A DNA stretch of 64,000 bases from Rhizobacter sp. SG703 (GTDB taxonomy: Bacteria; Pseudomonadota; Gammaproteobacteria; Burkholderiales; Burkholderiaceae_C). Numbering within the stretch: the stretch's first letter is position 1; every line of letters begins with the position of its first letter. Shown in pieces: positions 1 through 26,096 of this stretch. Position numbers and translations under genes: made by a program. Under the pieces are notes generated by a model, which was not told the DNA's origin, searched no databases, and saw only the letters and a program-made list of their open reading frames with translations. The stretch spans positions 1-64,000 of the forward strand of contig NZ_JAAZQK010000003.1 in NCBI RefSeq assembly GCF_012275445.1, given 5' to 3'.

Positions 1-26
1 GTGTGAAAGTAGGACATCGTCAGGCT
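1..26 (+). rRNA. rrf: 5S ribosomal RNA, 3' end (partial)
   Basis: The first 26 bases (gtgtgaaagtaggacatcgt, then caggct) match the conserved 3' end of betaproteobacterial 5S rRNA. The rest of the gene lies upstream of the window. An intrinsic terminator follows 12 bases later, as expected at the end of an rRNA operon. Confidence 0.85.
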
Positions 27-38
27 ATTAATAAGGCC

Positions 39-78
39 AACCCCCGTCTCCTCCCAAGGTGACGGGGGTTTCGCTTTT
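39..78 (+). terminator. Intrinsic terminator of the rRNA operon
   Basis: A perfect 10-bp stem pairs aacccccgtc (39-48) with gacgggggtt (61-70) across a 12-nt loop. It is followed by tcgctttt. It sits directly after the 5S rRNA end and should stop rRNA operon transcription. Confidence 0.9.
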
Positions 79-226
79 GGGGGATTCGAATTGCGCTGCG
101 TGGATGCTGTCTGCAGCGACGGTATACGCACCACATGCGCGACTGCTTCCAAGCAATACCCGCATTGCCGCGTTCCAGATCATGCCCTAAGGTCTCGCAT
201 TCCATGAACTTCATCGAGGACGCGTC

Positions 227-892
227 ATGACCATCTCCCGTCACTGGATCGCGCCGGTTTGCCTGGCCTGCCTCGCTGGTCTTGCCGCATGCGCCGGGGC
301 GCCAGCCAACAAGAACCCGATGAGCTTCTTCGTGACCAGTGCGAACCCGGGCAAGGGTGCCGATCTGGGCGGATTGGCGGGCGCTGACAAGTACTGCACG
401 GCACTCGCGAGCGCTGTCGGCGCGGGCGACAGGACCTGGCGTGCCTACCTCAGCACAGACAGCACCGGAGGCGCCACGCCGATCAGCGCCCGAGACCGCA
501 TCGGACGCGGTCCATGGCGGAACGCGAGGGGCGTCGTCGTGGCGACCGACGTCGAGCAGCTCCACGGTGCCAACAACCTCACCAAGCAGACCGCCCTCAC
601 CGAAAAAGGCGAGGTGATCAACGGCCGTGGCGACACGCCGAATCTGCACGACATGCTGACCGGCTCGACGCCGGACGGCCGCGTCGCCACCGGCGACAAG
701 AACCTGACTTGCGGCAACTGGACGCAAAGCGGCGAGGGCTCGGCAGTCGTCGGCCACCACGATCGCACCGGGCTCGACGAGCAGGCGCCTGCGAAGTCGT
801 GGAATGCGTCGCACCCGTCGCGCGGCTGCAGCCCGGAGGCGCTGAAGACCACCGGTGGCGCCGGCCTGTTCTACTGCTTCGCCGCCGACTGA
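227..892 (+). CDS. Secreted lipoprotein with lectin-like domain
   Basis: The product is 221 aa. The N terminus is a lipoprotein signal peptide: a basic start, a hydrophobic stretch, and a lipobox ending LAAC with Cys22 as the predicted lipidated residue. The mature part begins with MSFFVTSANPGKGADLGGL and contains paired Cys residues and many Asp/Gly/Asn turns. This resembles the endostatin/C-type-lectin-like domain proteins often annotated 'lectin' in Burkholderiales. A gagga element lies about 8 bases before the ATG. The gene stands alone, 13 bp from the convergent DUF1415 gene. The family match is from memory; ligand and role are unknown. Confidence 0.75.
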   Translation: MTISRHWIAPVCLACLAGLAACAGAPANKNPMSFFVTSANPGKGADLGGLAGADKYCTALASAVGAGDRTWRAYLSTDSTGGATPISARDRIGRGPWRNARGVVVATDVEQLHGANNLTKQTALTEKGEVINGRGDTPNLHDMLTGSTPDGRVATGDKNLTCGNWTQSGEGSAVVGHHDRTGLDEQAPAKSWNASHPSRGCSPEALKTTGGAGLFYCFAAD

Positions 893-904
893 AACGAGCC
901 GAAC

Positions 905-1471
905 TCACCCCATAGCATCTTGCTTGCAGCGCTGCCGCAGCGCCAACCACCCGGCAACGCCCAGCGTCTCCATCGTGCGCATGTTGGTCTCGTAGATGCT
1001 GTCGGGATCCGGGAAGCTGTCGACTGCGCGCGTGATGCTGTCCTCGCGCAGCAGGTGCAGCGTCGGCCAGGGCGAGCGGTTGGTGGCATTCGTGATGTCG
1101 TCGGCCTCGGTGCCGCCGAACTGGAAATCCGGATGGAAGGCCGCGACCTGCAGTACGCCTTCGAGCCCCATCTCGTCGACCGCGGCTTCGGCAACACCGA
1201 GAAAGTCGTTGAAGTCGCCGAAGTCGCCCAACACGCCGGGATGGATCAGCAGCGTCGTCTCGACCTCGGCCGCGGGCGTGTCGACCAGGCGCTGCATCTC
1301 GTCGCACAGCGTCGAGAGCAGCGCTTCTTCGTCCGCCGCATCGCTGACCACGTACCGGATCTGGTTCTTGACCTGTGCCGCCTTCGCGAACGGGCACAGG
1401 TTCAGCCCGACGACGGCCAGTTCGACCCACGCGCGGGTTTCGGCCGCCACGGCCTCTTCATCGATGTCCAT
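905..1471 (-). CDS. DUF1415 domain-containing protein
   Basis: The product is 188 aa from the ATG at 1471 (MDIDEEAVAAETRAWVE...). The open frame extends upstream to 1540, but those extra 23 residues look non-conserved, so the shorter start is preferred. Recognisable DUF1415 features are the NLCPFAK motif near residue 25, the LLIHPGVL and FHPDFQFGG segments, and the PWPTLHLLRE region. The family is widespread in proteobacteria; no function is established to my knowledge. It is divergent from the YgjP-type peptidase gene, with about 90 bp between starts that must hold both promoters. Confidence 0.85.
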   Translation of the reverse strand: MDIDEEAVAAETRAWVELAVVGLNLCPFAKAAQVKNQIRYVVSDAADEEALLSTLCDEMQRLVDTPAAEVETTLLIHPGVLGDFGDFNDFLGVAEAAVDEMGLEGVLQVAAFHPDFQFGGTEADDITNATNRSPWPTLHLLREDSITRAVDSFPDPDSIYETNMRTMETLGVAGWLALRQRCKQDAMG

Positions 1472-1562
1472 CCGCGGATTGTCGCCGGTGCCGAAGGCAG
1501 TGCTGGCACACTGCGCGACTCGCTCGAACGACTGCAGCACCGCCCCGCCGATGACCCCGCCA

Positions 1563-2060
1563 ATGAAGTACCTGACCGGCTATGCCGAACCGCTGCAAGC
1601 CCAGGTGCGCGACCTGCTGGCCGCCGGCACGCTGGGCGAGCGCCTCGCGTCTCGCTACACCGACCAGCACGAGGTCCGCACCGACGGCGCGCTCTACGAC
1701 TACACGATGGCGCTGAAGAACCGCTACATGCGCAGCTCGCCGCCGCTCAGCAAGGTGGTGTTCGACAACAAGCTGCAGGTCGTCGAGCAGGCGCTCGGCC
1801 TGAACACGATGACCTCCCGCGTGCAGGGCAGCCAGCTGAAGGCCAAGCGCGAGATCCGCATCGCCGGCGTGTTCCGCACGACGCCGGCCGATTTCCTGAA
1901 GATGATCGTGGTGCACGAGCTCGCCCACCTGAAGGAGCGCGCGCACGACAAGGCCTTCTACCAGCTCTGCACGCACATGGAACCCGACTACCACCAGCTC
2001 GAGTTCGACCTGCGCGTCTACCTCACCTGGCGCGAGGCAGGGGCATCGCGCGCACCCTGA
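1563..2060 (+). CDS. YgjP-type M48-like zinc metallopeptidase
   Basis: The product is 165 aa from the ATG at 1563. The zinc-binding HELAH motif is at residues 118-122, followed by His128 in the AHDKAFY segment, the arrangement typical of the YgjP/DUF45 family. An N-terminal region rich in charged residues precedes the catalytic part. No signal peptide is seen, so a cytoplasmic enzyme is likely. The frame stays open upstream to 996, but that part is antisense to the DUF1415 gene and is not expected to be translated. Substrate unknown. Confidence 0.85.
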   Translation: MKYLTGYAEPLQAQVRDLLAAGTLGERLASRYTDQHEVRTDGALYDYTMALKNRYMRSSPPLSKVVFDNKLQVVEQALGLNTMTSRVQGSQLKAKREIRIAGVFRTTPADFLKMIVVHELAHLKERAHDKAFYQLCTHMEPDYHQLEFDLRVYLTWREAGASRAP

Positions 2061-2072
2061 GCCGCACGTCGC

Positions 2073-4613
2073 TCACCAGTCTTCCTTGACGGCCAGTGCC
2101 ATCTGCCGCCCCGCTGCGCTGCGGGCCGACAACCAGGCCGTCAGCGTGCCCGCGGCGATCACCGCGGCGCACAAGGCCGCGAGCCGGCCCAAGGGCAGCA
2201 GCAGGTCCATCGTCCAGTGGAAGCTCTGCGGATTGACGACCTTCACCAGCACGACGCTGACCGCCAGCCCCAGCAACAGCCCGAGCAACGCGCCGGCGGC
2301 GGTCCACACCGCGCCTTCGATCGACACCACCGCCAGCACCTGGCGGCGCGTCAACCCCAGGTGGGCCAGCAGCCCGAATTCCTTGCGGCGGGCCAGCACC
2401 TGGGCCGAGAAGCTGGCCGCGATGCCGAACAGCCCGATCGCGATCGCGACCGCCTGCAGCCAGTAGGTGACGGCAAAGCTGCGGTCGAAGATGCGCAACG
2501 ACAGCGCGCGGATCTCGCCGGGCGATGCGAACTCCAGCAAGCGCCCATCGAGCCCGCTCGCCTGCGCCGCGGCCCGCAACGCCGCCTGCACCGCGCCGGC
2601 ATCGGCGCCCGGCGCCAGCCACAGCGCCATGTCGTTGACCTGCGTGTCGCCGGTGAGCTGCTGGTAGTCGGTCGATGTCAGCGTGACGGCGCCATGCTGG
2701 CGCGCATAGTCGCGCCACACGCCGCGCACGAAGAGCCGCGCGCGCTGCCCGTTCGGCAGCGGCAGGTCGAGCCGCGTGCCGGGCGCCGCGCCGTACAGGC
2801 TCACCATCGCCTCGCTGACGTACGCGGCGCGCTCGCCGTCCGGCAGCGGCAGCAGCTCGCCGACCAGCGGCAGCGCCGTCTCCGGCCGCGCCAACGGCCG
2901 CGCGATCAGCATCACGCCCGGCCGTTGCGGATCCAGTTGCACCACCGACACCCGCTGCGACTCGACGCGCAGCACGCCGCCGATTGCAGCCGCGCGCTGC
3001 AGCAGCTGCGGCGGCAGCGTCACCACGTCGTTGCCGCCCGGGCCGGCCGCCGCGCGCAGGTAGAGGTCGGCCGGCAGCACCGTGTCCAGCCAATGCGTGA
3101 CGGCATCGCGGAAGCTCGCGACCATCACCGTCAGCGCGACCGCCAGGCTCAGGCTCGCGACCACGCCCGCCACCGCGATCGTCGCGGTGCTGCGCTGGTG
3201 GCGGGCTCGTTCGATCGCCAGCAGAGCGAGCGGCCGCGTCGACGGCTTCAGCAGCGACAGCAGCGCCGCCACGCCGGCCGGCACGCAGGCGATGCCGCCC
3301 AGCAGCAGGCAGGCGACCGAGACGTACGCGGCAAGCGGGATCTCGGCGATCGGCGGCATCAGCGCGAGCAGGACTCCCCCGATCAGCAACACCGGCCCGG
3401 GCCAGCGCGCCGCGCGGCCTTGCTGCGTGCCCAGACCCTTCAGCGCCAGCGCGGGCGCCAGCTGCTGCGCCGCCCGCGCCGGCAGCCAGCCGCCGACCAG
3501 CGCGGCCGCGACGCCCAGCCCGCCATAGGCGATGGCCGCGAGCGCGCTGAACTGCAGCTGCGGTGCCACGCCGGGAAAGTAGCCGCCGCCCAGGTCGCCC
3601 GCCAGCAGCCGCAGCGCCAACGCGGCAAGCCCGGTGCCCAGCGCCAGCCCGAGCAGGCTGCCGACCAACCCCAGCAGCGCCGACTCCGCCAGCACCAGCT
3701 GCAGCCGCTCGCGCCCGCCCAGCCCGAGCACGCCGAGCAGCGCCAGCTGCGGCTGCCGCTTCGCGACCGACAGCGACAGGATCGAGAACACCAGGAACGC
3801 ACCGGTGAACAGCGCGACCAGCGCCAGCACCGTCAGGTTCACGCGGTAGGCGCGCGACACGTTCGACACGCGCTGCGCCGCCTCGTCCGGCGATGCCGCA
3901 CGCACGCCCTCGGGCAGCGCCAGCGCACGCAGCACGGCCGCGCGGTCGGCGCCGGGCGCGAGCCGCACGTCGATGCGGCTGAGCCGGCCGCTCCAGCCGA
4001 AGGTGGATTGCGCGCCGGCGATGTCCATCACCGCGAGCGCCGGTCCGTTCGCGCCGATGCTGCCGCGCACCTGCAGCTCGACGCTGCCGGCCGTCGTCTG
4101 CAGCCGCACCCGGCGCGGATGCCCGAGTTGAAGCTGCGCCTGCGCGTTCAGGAAGATCGAGTCGGCCGCGAGCACCGCGAAGCGATCGTCATCCTCCGCG
4201 GCATCGCTGGCCGCGCTCGCCGGCGCTGCGGGCCGCGGCATCAAGGCCGGCGACAGCGGCCCCGCCACCAGCGCATCGACCCCGACGACGTGCAGCGGCA
4301 CGCGCTGCCCCTGCGCGTCGAACGCGTAGGTGTCGAGCTCGACGATCGGGCTGGCGATGGCCACCTGCGGCTGCGTCGCGACGCGGCCGTACAGCCCTTC
4401 GTCGAAACCGCCGCGCTGGCTCCTCAGCTCGAAATCCGGCTCGCCGTTGACCGCCCGCACCGCCGAGCTGAATTCGCCCAGTGCCGACTGGTTGATCAGC
4501 TGCACCGAGAACGCCAGCGCGACCCCGAGCATCACCGCCAGCAGCGCGGCCAGGTTGCGCCACGGGTGGTGCCGCAGTTCGGGCCAGGACAGGTGGCGCA
4601 GCAGCGACAGCAC
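2073..4613 (-). CDS. YbbP-like FtsX-family ABC transporter permease
   Basis: The product is 846 aa and starts at a GTG (4613), two bases after the stop of the upstream ATPase gene, so the two are translationally coupled. TM1 lies at about residues 20-43. It is followed by a soluble domain of roughly 200 residues, then a cluster of membrane segments (about 260-500), a second soluble domain, and three C-terminal TMs around residues 710-835. This is the ten-TM, two-FtsX-domain layout of YbbP, about 800 aa in E. coli. With the LolD-like ATPase it should form a mechanotransmission-type ABC complex in the inner membrane. The substrate is not evident; the family is often linked to lipid or envelope processes. 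Confidence 0.85.
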   Translation of the reverse strand: MLSLLRHLSWPELRHHPWRNLAALLAVMLGVALAFSVQLINQSALGEFSSAVRAVNGEPDFELRSQRGGFDEGLYGRVATQPQVAIASPIVELDTYAFDAQGQRVPLHVVGVDALVAGPLSPALMPRPAAPASAASDAAEDDDRFAVLAADSIFLNAQAQLQLGHPRRVRLQTTAGSVELQVRGSIGANGPALAVMDIAGAQSTFGWSGRLSRIDVRLAPGADRAAVLRALALPEGVRAASPDEAAQRVSNVSRAYRVNLTVLALVALFTGAFLVFSILSLSVAKRQPQLALLGVLGLGGRERLQLVLAESALLGLVGSLLGLALGTGLAALALRLLAGDLGGGYFPGVAPQLQFSALAAIAYGGLGVAAALVGGWLPARAAQQLAPALALKGLGTQQGRAARWPGPVLLIGGVLLALMPPIAEIPLAAYVSVACLLLGGIACVPAGVAALLSLLKPSTRPLALLAIERARHQRSTATIAVAGVVASLSLAVALTVMVASFRDAVTHWLDTVLPADLYLRAAAGPGGNDVVTLPPQLLQRAAAIGGVLRVESQRVSVVQLDPQRPGVMLIARPLARPETALPLVGELLPLPDGERAAYVSEAMVSLYGAAPGTRLDLPLPNGQRARLFVRGVWRDYARQHGAVTLTSTDYQQLTGDTQVNDMALWLAPGADAGAVQAALRAAAQASGLDGRLLEFASPGEIRALSLRIFDRSFAVTYWLQAVAIAIGLFGIAASFSAQVLARRKEFGLLAHLGLTRRQVLAVVSIEGAVWTAAGALLGLLLGLAVSVVLVKVVNPQSFHWTMDLLLPLGRLAALCAAVIAAGTLTAWLSARSAAGRQMALAVKEDW

Positions 4614-4615
4614 GG

Positions 4616-5295
<680 letters not shown>

Positions 5296-5299
<4 letters not shown>

Positions 5300-6222
5300 G
5301 CGACCAGCCGCAGCGCGCACTCGACCGCGCGCGCCAGCGCGTCCGGCGCATCGCAGGCGATCACCTGCCGCTGCGGCATGCCGCGCAGCCAGGTGATCTG
5401 CCGCTTCGCGAGCTGGCGCGTCGCGGCGATGCCGCGTTCCGGCAGCTCGCTGAGGTCGTCCTCGACCAGCGCCTCCCAGGTCTGCCGGTAGCCGACGCAG
5501 CGCATCGACGGCATGTCGGCATCCAGGTCGCCACGCGCTTCGAGCCGGCGCACCTCGTCGACCAGGCCGTCTTCGAGCATCTGGTGGAAGCGGGCTTCGA
5601 TGCGCTGGTGCAGCCACGCGCGATCGGCCGGCTCCAGCGAGATCAGCGGCGGCAGCTCGCGCGCCGGCTTCTCGGTGTGGAAGGACGAGATCGGCTGGCC
5701 GCTGACGCGGTACACCTCCAGTGCGCGCTGGATGCGCTGCTGGTCGCCCGGCTGCAGCCGCTTCGCGGTGACCGGGTCGACGCGCTGCAGTTCGCGGTAC
5801 AGCGCATGCAGCCCGTCGCGCTCGCACTGGGCCTCCAGCGCGGCACGCACCGCACGGTCGGCGGCCGGCATCGCGTCCAGCCCTTCGAACAGCGCCTTGA
5901 AGTACAGCATCGTGCCGCCGACCAGCAGCGGCAACGCACCGCGCGCGCCGATCTCGGCGATCAGCCGCTCGGCATCGCCGACGAAGCGCGCGGCCGAGTA
6001 GGCCTCGCTCGGCTCGATGATGTCGATCAGGTGGTGCGGCACCGCGGCGCGCTCGGCGGCGCCGGGCTTCGCGGTGCCGATGTCCATGCCGCGGTAGACC
6101 AGCGCCGAGTCGACGCTGACGATCTCGACCGGCCTGCCGCGTTCGGCCAGGGCCTGCGCGATCGCGAGCGAGGCGGCGGTCTTGCCGGAAGCGGTGGGGC
6201 CGGCGAGGCAGAGGTAGTTCAT
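5296..6222 (-). CDS. miaA: tRNA dimethylallyltransferase MiaA
   Basis: The product is 308 aa from the ATG at 6222 ([15 protein letters not shown]). The P-loop GPTASGKT is at residues 8-15. Downstream motifs typical of MiaA include [22 protein letters not shown], the GGTMLY motif and the C-terminal QTWEAL segment. The enzyme transfers a dimethylallyl group to N6 of A37 in tRNAs reading UNN codons. Its stop overlaps the ATPase start by four bases. The frame extends to 6261, but the extra residues precede the usual N terminus. Confidence 0.95.
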
Positions 6223-6264
6223 GGGGCGCAAGGAGCTCTCGTCAATTGTTTCGGGACACATTCG

Positions 6265-7464
6265 TCAGGCGGCTCTGGCAAACACCGGCTCGCCGTGCCG
6301 CTGCACCAGCGTCCACGCCACCGTGGCCACGCCGACGCTGCACAGCCCGATCCCCAGCGTCAGCGGGTAGACGGTGCCGTCGAGGTGCTTGCCGAGCCAC
6401 AGGCCGACCGCCAGCGCGCTGAGCGTCATGCCGAAGCCCGACAGCGACGCTGCGGTGCCGGCTTTCTCGGGGAACGGGCCGACCGCGCCGGCCTGCCCGC
6501 AGGGTTGGTGGATGCCGTGGCCGAGCGCGTACAGCCACTGCGGCAGCACGATCGCCCACACCGCGTGCACGCCGGCCAGGCTCAGCGCGGCCATCGTCAC
6601 GCCGCCGCCGAGCGTGAAGCCGCCGCCGACCGCCACCGTGCGGCGCAGCCCGTGCGAGGCCAGCAGCCGCCGGCACAGCAGCGTGCCCAGCGTGTACGCC
6701 AGCGAGTTGCTCAGCATGATCACGCCGTAGCCCACGCGCGAGGTGCCGAGCACCTCGATGAACACGAACGACGAACCGGCCAGCAGGAAGAACAGCCCGC
6801 CGTAGGTGAAGGCCGACAGCGCGGCCCAGGCCTGGAAGGTCGGGTGGCGCAGCACGCTGCCCCAGTTGCGCAGCAGCGGGCCGAGCCGCGTCGCGCCGGC
6901 ATTCGGCACCGGCACCGTCTCGTCGAAGCGCCACGCGATGAAGGCCAGCGTCAGCGCGCCGAACACCGCCGGCGCCATCAGCGCCGCATGCCAGCCGAGG
7001 TGCTGCGCCAGCAGGCCGCCGATGACCGGACTCGCCATCGCGATCACGCCCAGGCCGCTCAGCGCGCGCGACATCACCCGCGCACCTTCGTGCGGCGCGT
7101 ACAGGTCGCGGATGATCGAGCGGCCGCAGGTCACCGCCGCCGCCATCGCGGCGCCCTGCAGCGCGCGCCACCACACCAGCCAGCCGATCGACGGCGCGAG
7201 TGCGCTCAGCACGCTGGCCACGGTGTACAGCGCGAGTCCGGCCAGCAGCACCGGCCGGCGGCCGAAGCGGTCGGCCAGCGGCCCGCAGACCAGCTGCGCC
7301 AGCCCGAAGCAGATGATCAGCGCCGACAGCGTCAGCTGGGCCGCCGACACCGGCGCGTCGAGCGCGCGCGTCAGCATCGGCAGCGCCGGCAGGTACAGGT
7401 CGGTCGTGACCGGCTGGATCCCGAGCAGCAGGATCAGCGAGAGCACCACCACGGCGGGGCTCAT
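6265..7464 (-). CDS. Bcr/CflA-family MFS drug exporter
   Basis: The product is 399 aa from the ATG at 7464 (MSPAVVVLSLILLLG...), the usual family length. About twelve membrane segments are visible. The GPLADRFGRRPVLL loop between TM2 and TM3 is the MFS motif A. The N-terminal QPVTTDLYLPALP segment is characteristic of Bcr/CflA drug:H+ antiporters, also annotated DHA1 family. No clear Shine-Dalgarno supports one start: a GTG at 7485 is also possible, and the frame is open to 7608. It lies 42 bp beyond the miaA start in the same direction. Confidence 0.88.
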   Translation of the reverse strand: MSPAVVVLSLILLLGIQPVTTDLYLPALPMLTRALDAPVSAAQLTLSALIICFGLAQLVCGPLADRFGRRPVLLAGLALYTVASVLSALAPSIGWLVWWRALQGAAMAAAVTCGRSIIRDLYAPHEGARVMSRALSGLGVIAMASPVIGGLLAQHLGWHAALMAPAVFGALTLAFIAWRFDETVPVPNAGATRLGPLLRNWGSVLRHPTFQAWAALSAFTYGGLFFLLAGSSFVFIEVLGTSRVGYGVIMLSNSLAYTLGTLLCRRLLASHGLRRTVAVGGGFTLGGGVTMAALSLAGVHAVWAIVLPQWLYALGHGIHQPCGQAGAVGPFPEKAGTAASLSGFGMTLSALAVGLWLGKHLDGTVYPLTLGIGLCSVGVATVAWTLVQRHGEPVFARAA

Positions 7465-7640
7465 CGAATGGCGGGAAGAGGTCACGGCAGCATGAAGGGG
7501 AGGGGGCGCGCGGCACGCATGCAGCGGCGCAGACCCGGAGCCTATCAGGCTCGCGCCGCGGATTCGCCTGACCTCGGCCGGCTTGCTACGATGGCCCGTC
7601 GCGCCCACCCGCGCCGTCCCGACCCGCCGGAGATCCCCGC

Positions 7641-8048
7641 ATGCGTCCTGCCACCCGCCGTCCGTCCTTCGTGTTGTCCGCCGTGTTGTCCGCGAGCCTC
7701 GCGCTGGCCGGTGCGCCGGCGCATGCGTTGACGATCGGCACCGAGCAGGTCGCCGAAAGCGAAGGCATCGTCAGCGGCGCCGCGCAGCGCGAGCGCCTGC
7801 TGGCGGCGCTGCAGCGCGACGACGTCGCCCGCGCGCTGGCCGAGCGCGGTGTCGAACTCGACCAGGCTCGCCTGCGCATCGCGGCGCTGAGCGATGCCGA
7901 GGCGGCGCGGCTCGGCGACGAGATCGACCGCGCGCCGGCGGGCGCCAACGACATCGTCGGCTCGCTGATCTTCGTGCTGGTGCTGCTGCTGATCACCGAC
8001 ATCCTCGGCTACACCAAGGTGTTCCCGTTCACGCGGCCGATCCGCTGA
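7641..8048 (+). CDS. PA2779-family small membrane protein
   Basis: The product is 135 aa with an N-terminal signal peptide ending near AHA (about residue 29). A helical, charged middle region resembles a short repeat (ERLLAALQRDDVARALAERG). A C-terminal TM segment (about residues 105-125, IVGSLIFVLVLLLITDILGY) precedes a short basic tail. This matches the PA2779/DUF6627 family, which almost always precedes a PA2778-type cysteine peptidase, as here with a 4-bp gap. Function unknown. It is divergent from the MFS gene, with about 175 bp of shared upstream region. Confidence 0.85.
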   Translation: MRPATRRPSFVLSAVLSASLALAGAPAHALTIGTEQVAESEGIVSGAAQRERLLAALQRDDVARALAERGVELDQARLRIAALSDAEAARLGDEIDRAPAGANDIVGSLIFVLVLLLITDILGYTKVFPFTRPIR

Positions 8049-8052
8049 GTCG

Positions 8053-8973
8053 ATGCGCGCCGCGTGGCTGGCGCTGAGCCTCTTCCTCACCGGCTGCGCG
8101 GTGCAGACCGCCGCGCTGCGCGCGCACCCGCCCGCCGACCTGCCTCCGGTCGTCGAGTTGCGCGCGACGCCGTTCTTCCCTCAGACCGACCACCAGTGCG
8201 GCCCGGCGGCGCTGGCCACCGCGCTCGGCGCAGCCGGCATCGCGGTCGGTCCGGTCGCGCTGGCCGACGAGGTCTTCGTGCCGGCGCGTGCCGGCAGCCT
8301 GCAGGCCGAGATGCTGGCCGGCGCGCGTCGCCACGGCGCGGTCGCGACGCGCATCCCCGGCGAGCTCGAGGCGCTGCTGCGCGAGCTGGCAGCCGGCCAC
8401 CCGGTCGTCGTGCTGCAGAACCTCGGGCTGTCGTTCGTGCCGCTGTGGCACTACGCGGTCGTCGTCGGGCACGACCTGCCGCGCGGCGAAGTGCTGCTGC
8501 GTTCCGGCCGCACCGAGCGCGAGCGCCTGCCGCTGTCGACCTTCGAGCACACCTGGGGTCGCTCCGGCTTCTGGGCCTTCGTCGCGCTGCCGCCGGGCGA
8601 CTGGCCGGCCACCGCGCACGCAGAATCTGCCATCGAAGCAGCCGTCGGCTTCGAGCGCAGCGCACCGCCGGCGGTCGCGGCCGGCGTGTATGCGTCGGCG
8701 CTGCAGCGTTGGCCGCGTGTGCTGAGCCTGCAGGTCGGCCGGGGCAACAGCCTGCGCGCTGCCGGCGAGCCGGCGCAGGCGGCTGAGGTGTTCCGTGCCG
8801 CGGCCGAACAGCACCGCAGCGCCGCGGCGTGGATCAACCTCTCCGACACGCTGCTTGCGCTCGGCCGCCGCGACGACGCGGTGCAGGCGGCGCGGGCCGC
8901 GCTCGCGTTGCACGACCGCTGGCAGCCGCAGGCGCAACAGGCGCTCGACGAAGCGTTGAATCGCTCACGCTGA
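8053..8973 (+). CDS. PA2778-family C39-like cysteine peptidase lipoprotein with TPR
   Basis: The product is 306 aa. The lipobox LTGC gives Cys15. The C39-like peptidase domain covers about residues 35-185, with the catalytic motif DHQCGPAAL (Cys49) and a likely catalytic His133 in LWHYAVVVGHD. The C-terminal third (about 215-300) is helical with TPR-like repeats (ALQRWPRVLSLQVGRGNSLR; AAAWINLSDTLLALGRRDDA). It probably acts at the periplasmic face of a membrane together with the PA2779 partner. Substrate unknown. This is the last gene before the biosynthetic operon. Confidence 0.88.
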   Translation: MRAAWLALSLFLTGCAVQTAALRAHPPADLPPVVELRATPFFPQTDHQCGPAALATALGAAGIAVGPVALADEVFVPARAGSLQAEMLAGARRHGAVATRIPGELEALLRELAAGHPVVVLQNLGLSFVPLWHYAVVVGHDLPRGEVLLRSGRTERERLPLSTFEHTWGRSGFWAFVALPPGDWPATAHAESAIEAAVGFERSAPPAVAAGVYASALQRWPRVLSLQVGRGNSLRAAGEPAQAAEVFRAAAEQHRSAAAWINLSDTLLALGRRDDAVQAARAALALHDRWQPQAQQALDEALNRSR

Positions 8974-8987
8974 CCCGCATTCCAGGG

Positions 8988-9040
8988 GGCGCCGCCTCAC
9001 TCAGATGGGGGGTCGTCACCAGGGTGTCGCGGCGCCTTTT
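8988..9040 (+). terminator. Candidate terminator after the PA2778-type gene
   Basis: ggcgccgc (8988-8995) can pair with gcggcgcc (9029-9036), followed directly by tttt. The 33-nt loop is long for an intrinsic terminator, so support is modest. Its place between the peptidase gene and the biosynthetic operon fits a transcription boundary. Confidence 0.35.
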
Positions 9041-9067
9041 GACTTTACATTGCTTCACTGGAAAGAC
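9039..9067 (+). promoter_or_regulatory. Weak candidate promoter of the PKS-NRPS operon
   Basis: The 153-bp gap before the thioesterase gene is the only sizeable non-coding space upstream of the twelve-gene operon, so its promoter is expected here. A good -35 (ttgact, 9039-9044) is followed 17 bp later by a poor -10 (aaagac, 9062-9067). A purine-rich ggagg at 9070-9074 lies too far from the ATG at 9127 to act as its ribosome binding site. No recognisable activator site is seen. Confidence 0.25.
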
Positions 9068-9126
9068 ACGGAGGATCACAGGCCGCACTCGGGCGGGCTC
9101 GACCCCGTTGTCGACGGCGTCCTGCG

Positions 9127-9903
9127 ATGAGCGCAAATTCCTGGCTGCAACGCTTCACTCCCCGCACCGAGGCGCGAGCCCGGCTGTACTGCTTCCACCA
9201 TGCCGGTGTCGGCGCGGCCGTGTACCGGCCGTGGCTGGCCGGCCTGCCGGCCGAACTGGAGCTGGTCGCGGTGCAGCTGCCGGGCCGCGCGAACCGGCTC
9301 GACGAGCCGCCGATCGACCGCATGGCCGCGCTGGTCGACGCACTGCTGCCGGCGTTGCGCGCGGACTTCGACGGCAAGCCGTTCGCGTTCTTCGGCCACA
9401 GCATGGGCGCGGTGCTCGCCGCCGAAATGGCGCGTGCGTTGCAACAGCACGGCGCGCCGGGGCCGCAGCAGCTGATCGTGTCGGGCCGCCGCCCGCCGCA
9501 CTGGCCGTCGAGCGACGCCCCGCTGCACCGCCTGCCGGACGACGCCTTCGTCGCCGAGATCCAGCGCCGCTACGGCGGCATCCCGGCCGAGCTGCTGCAG
9601 CATGCCGACGTGATGGCGCTGCTGCTGCCCAGCCTGCGCGCCGACATCGCGGCACTCGAAACGCACCAGCCGCCGGCCGGCCGCGTGCCGCTCGACTGCG
9701 CGCTGTCGGTGTTCGGCGGCAGCGACGACCCGCTGACGCCGCGCGCCCACCTCGACGGCTGGCGCGGCGAGACGCGCGGCCCGTTCCGCGTGCGAGTGTT
9801 CCCCGGCGACCACTTCTACCTGGCCGGCCGGCGCGATGCGCTGCTGGCCGACCTGTCGGTCACGTTGGCGCCGCTCTGGGCAACGTCTCCTTCCTTCGCC
9901 TGA
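9127..9903 (+). CDS. Type II thioesterase of the PKS-NRPS cluster
   Basis: The product is 258 aa with an alpha/beta hydrolase fold. The nucleophile elbow is GHSMG with Ser92. The acid is Asp200 or Asp201 in GGSDDPLTP, and the base is His229 in GDHFYLAGR. The N-terminal RLYCFHHAGVGAAVYRPW segment is typical of external thioesterases such as GrsT/RifR. These remove misprimed or stalled acyl groups from carrier-protein phosphopantetheine arms. It is the first gene of the operon and ends 13 bp before the PKS A start. No strong Shine-Dalgarno precedes the ATG. Because no integrated TE exists, a role in product release cannot be excluded. Confidence 0.92.
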   Translation: MSANSWLQRFTPRTEARARLYCFHHAGVGAAVYRPWLAGLPAELELVAVQLPGRANRLDEPPIDRMAALVDALLPALRADFDGKPFAFFGHSMGAVLAAEMARALQQHGAPGPQQLIVSGRRPPHWPSSDAPLHRLPDDAFVAEIQRRYGGIPAELLQHADVMALLLPSLRADIAALETHQPPAGRVPLDCALSVFGGSDDPLTPRAHLDGWRGETRGPFRVRVFPGDHFYLAGRRDALLADLSVTLAPLWATSPSFA

Positions 9904-9916
9904 CCCCGAGGCCCCG

Positions 9917-15151
<5,235 letters not shown>

Positions 15152-15153
15152 CG

Positions 15154-26092
<10,939 letters not shown>

Positions 26093-26096
<4 letters not shown>

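Noticed and set aside
20-814. Minus-strand frame across the 5S terminator and lipoprotein gene
   Set aside because: It runs through the rRNA terminator and has no domain. The plus-strand lipoprotein has a clear signal peptide and ribosome binding site.
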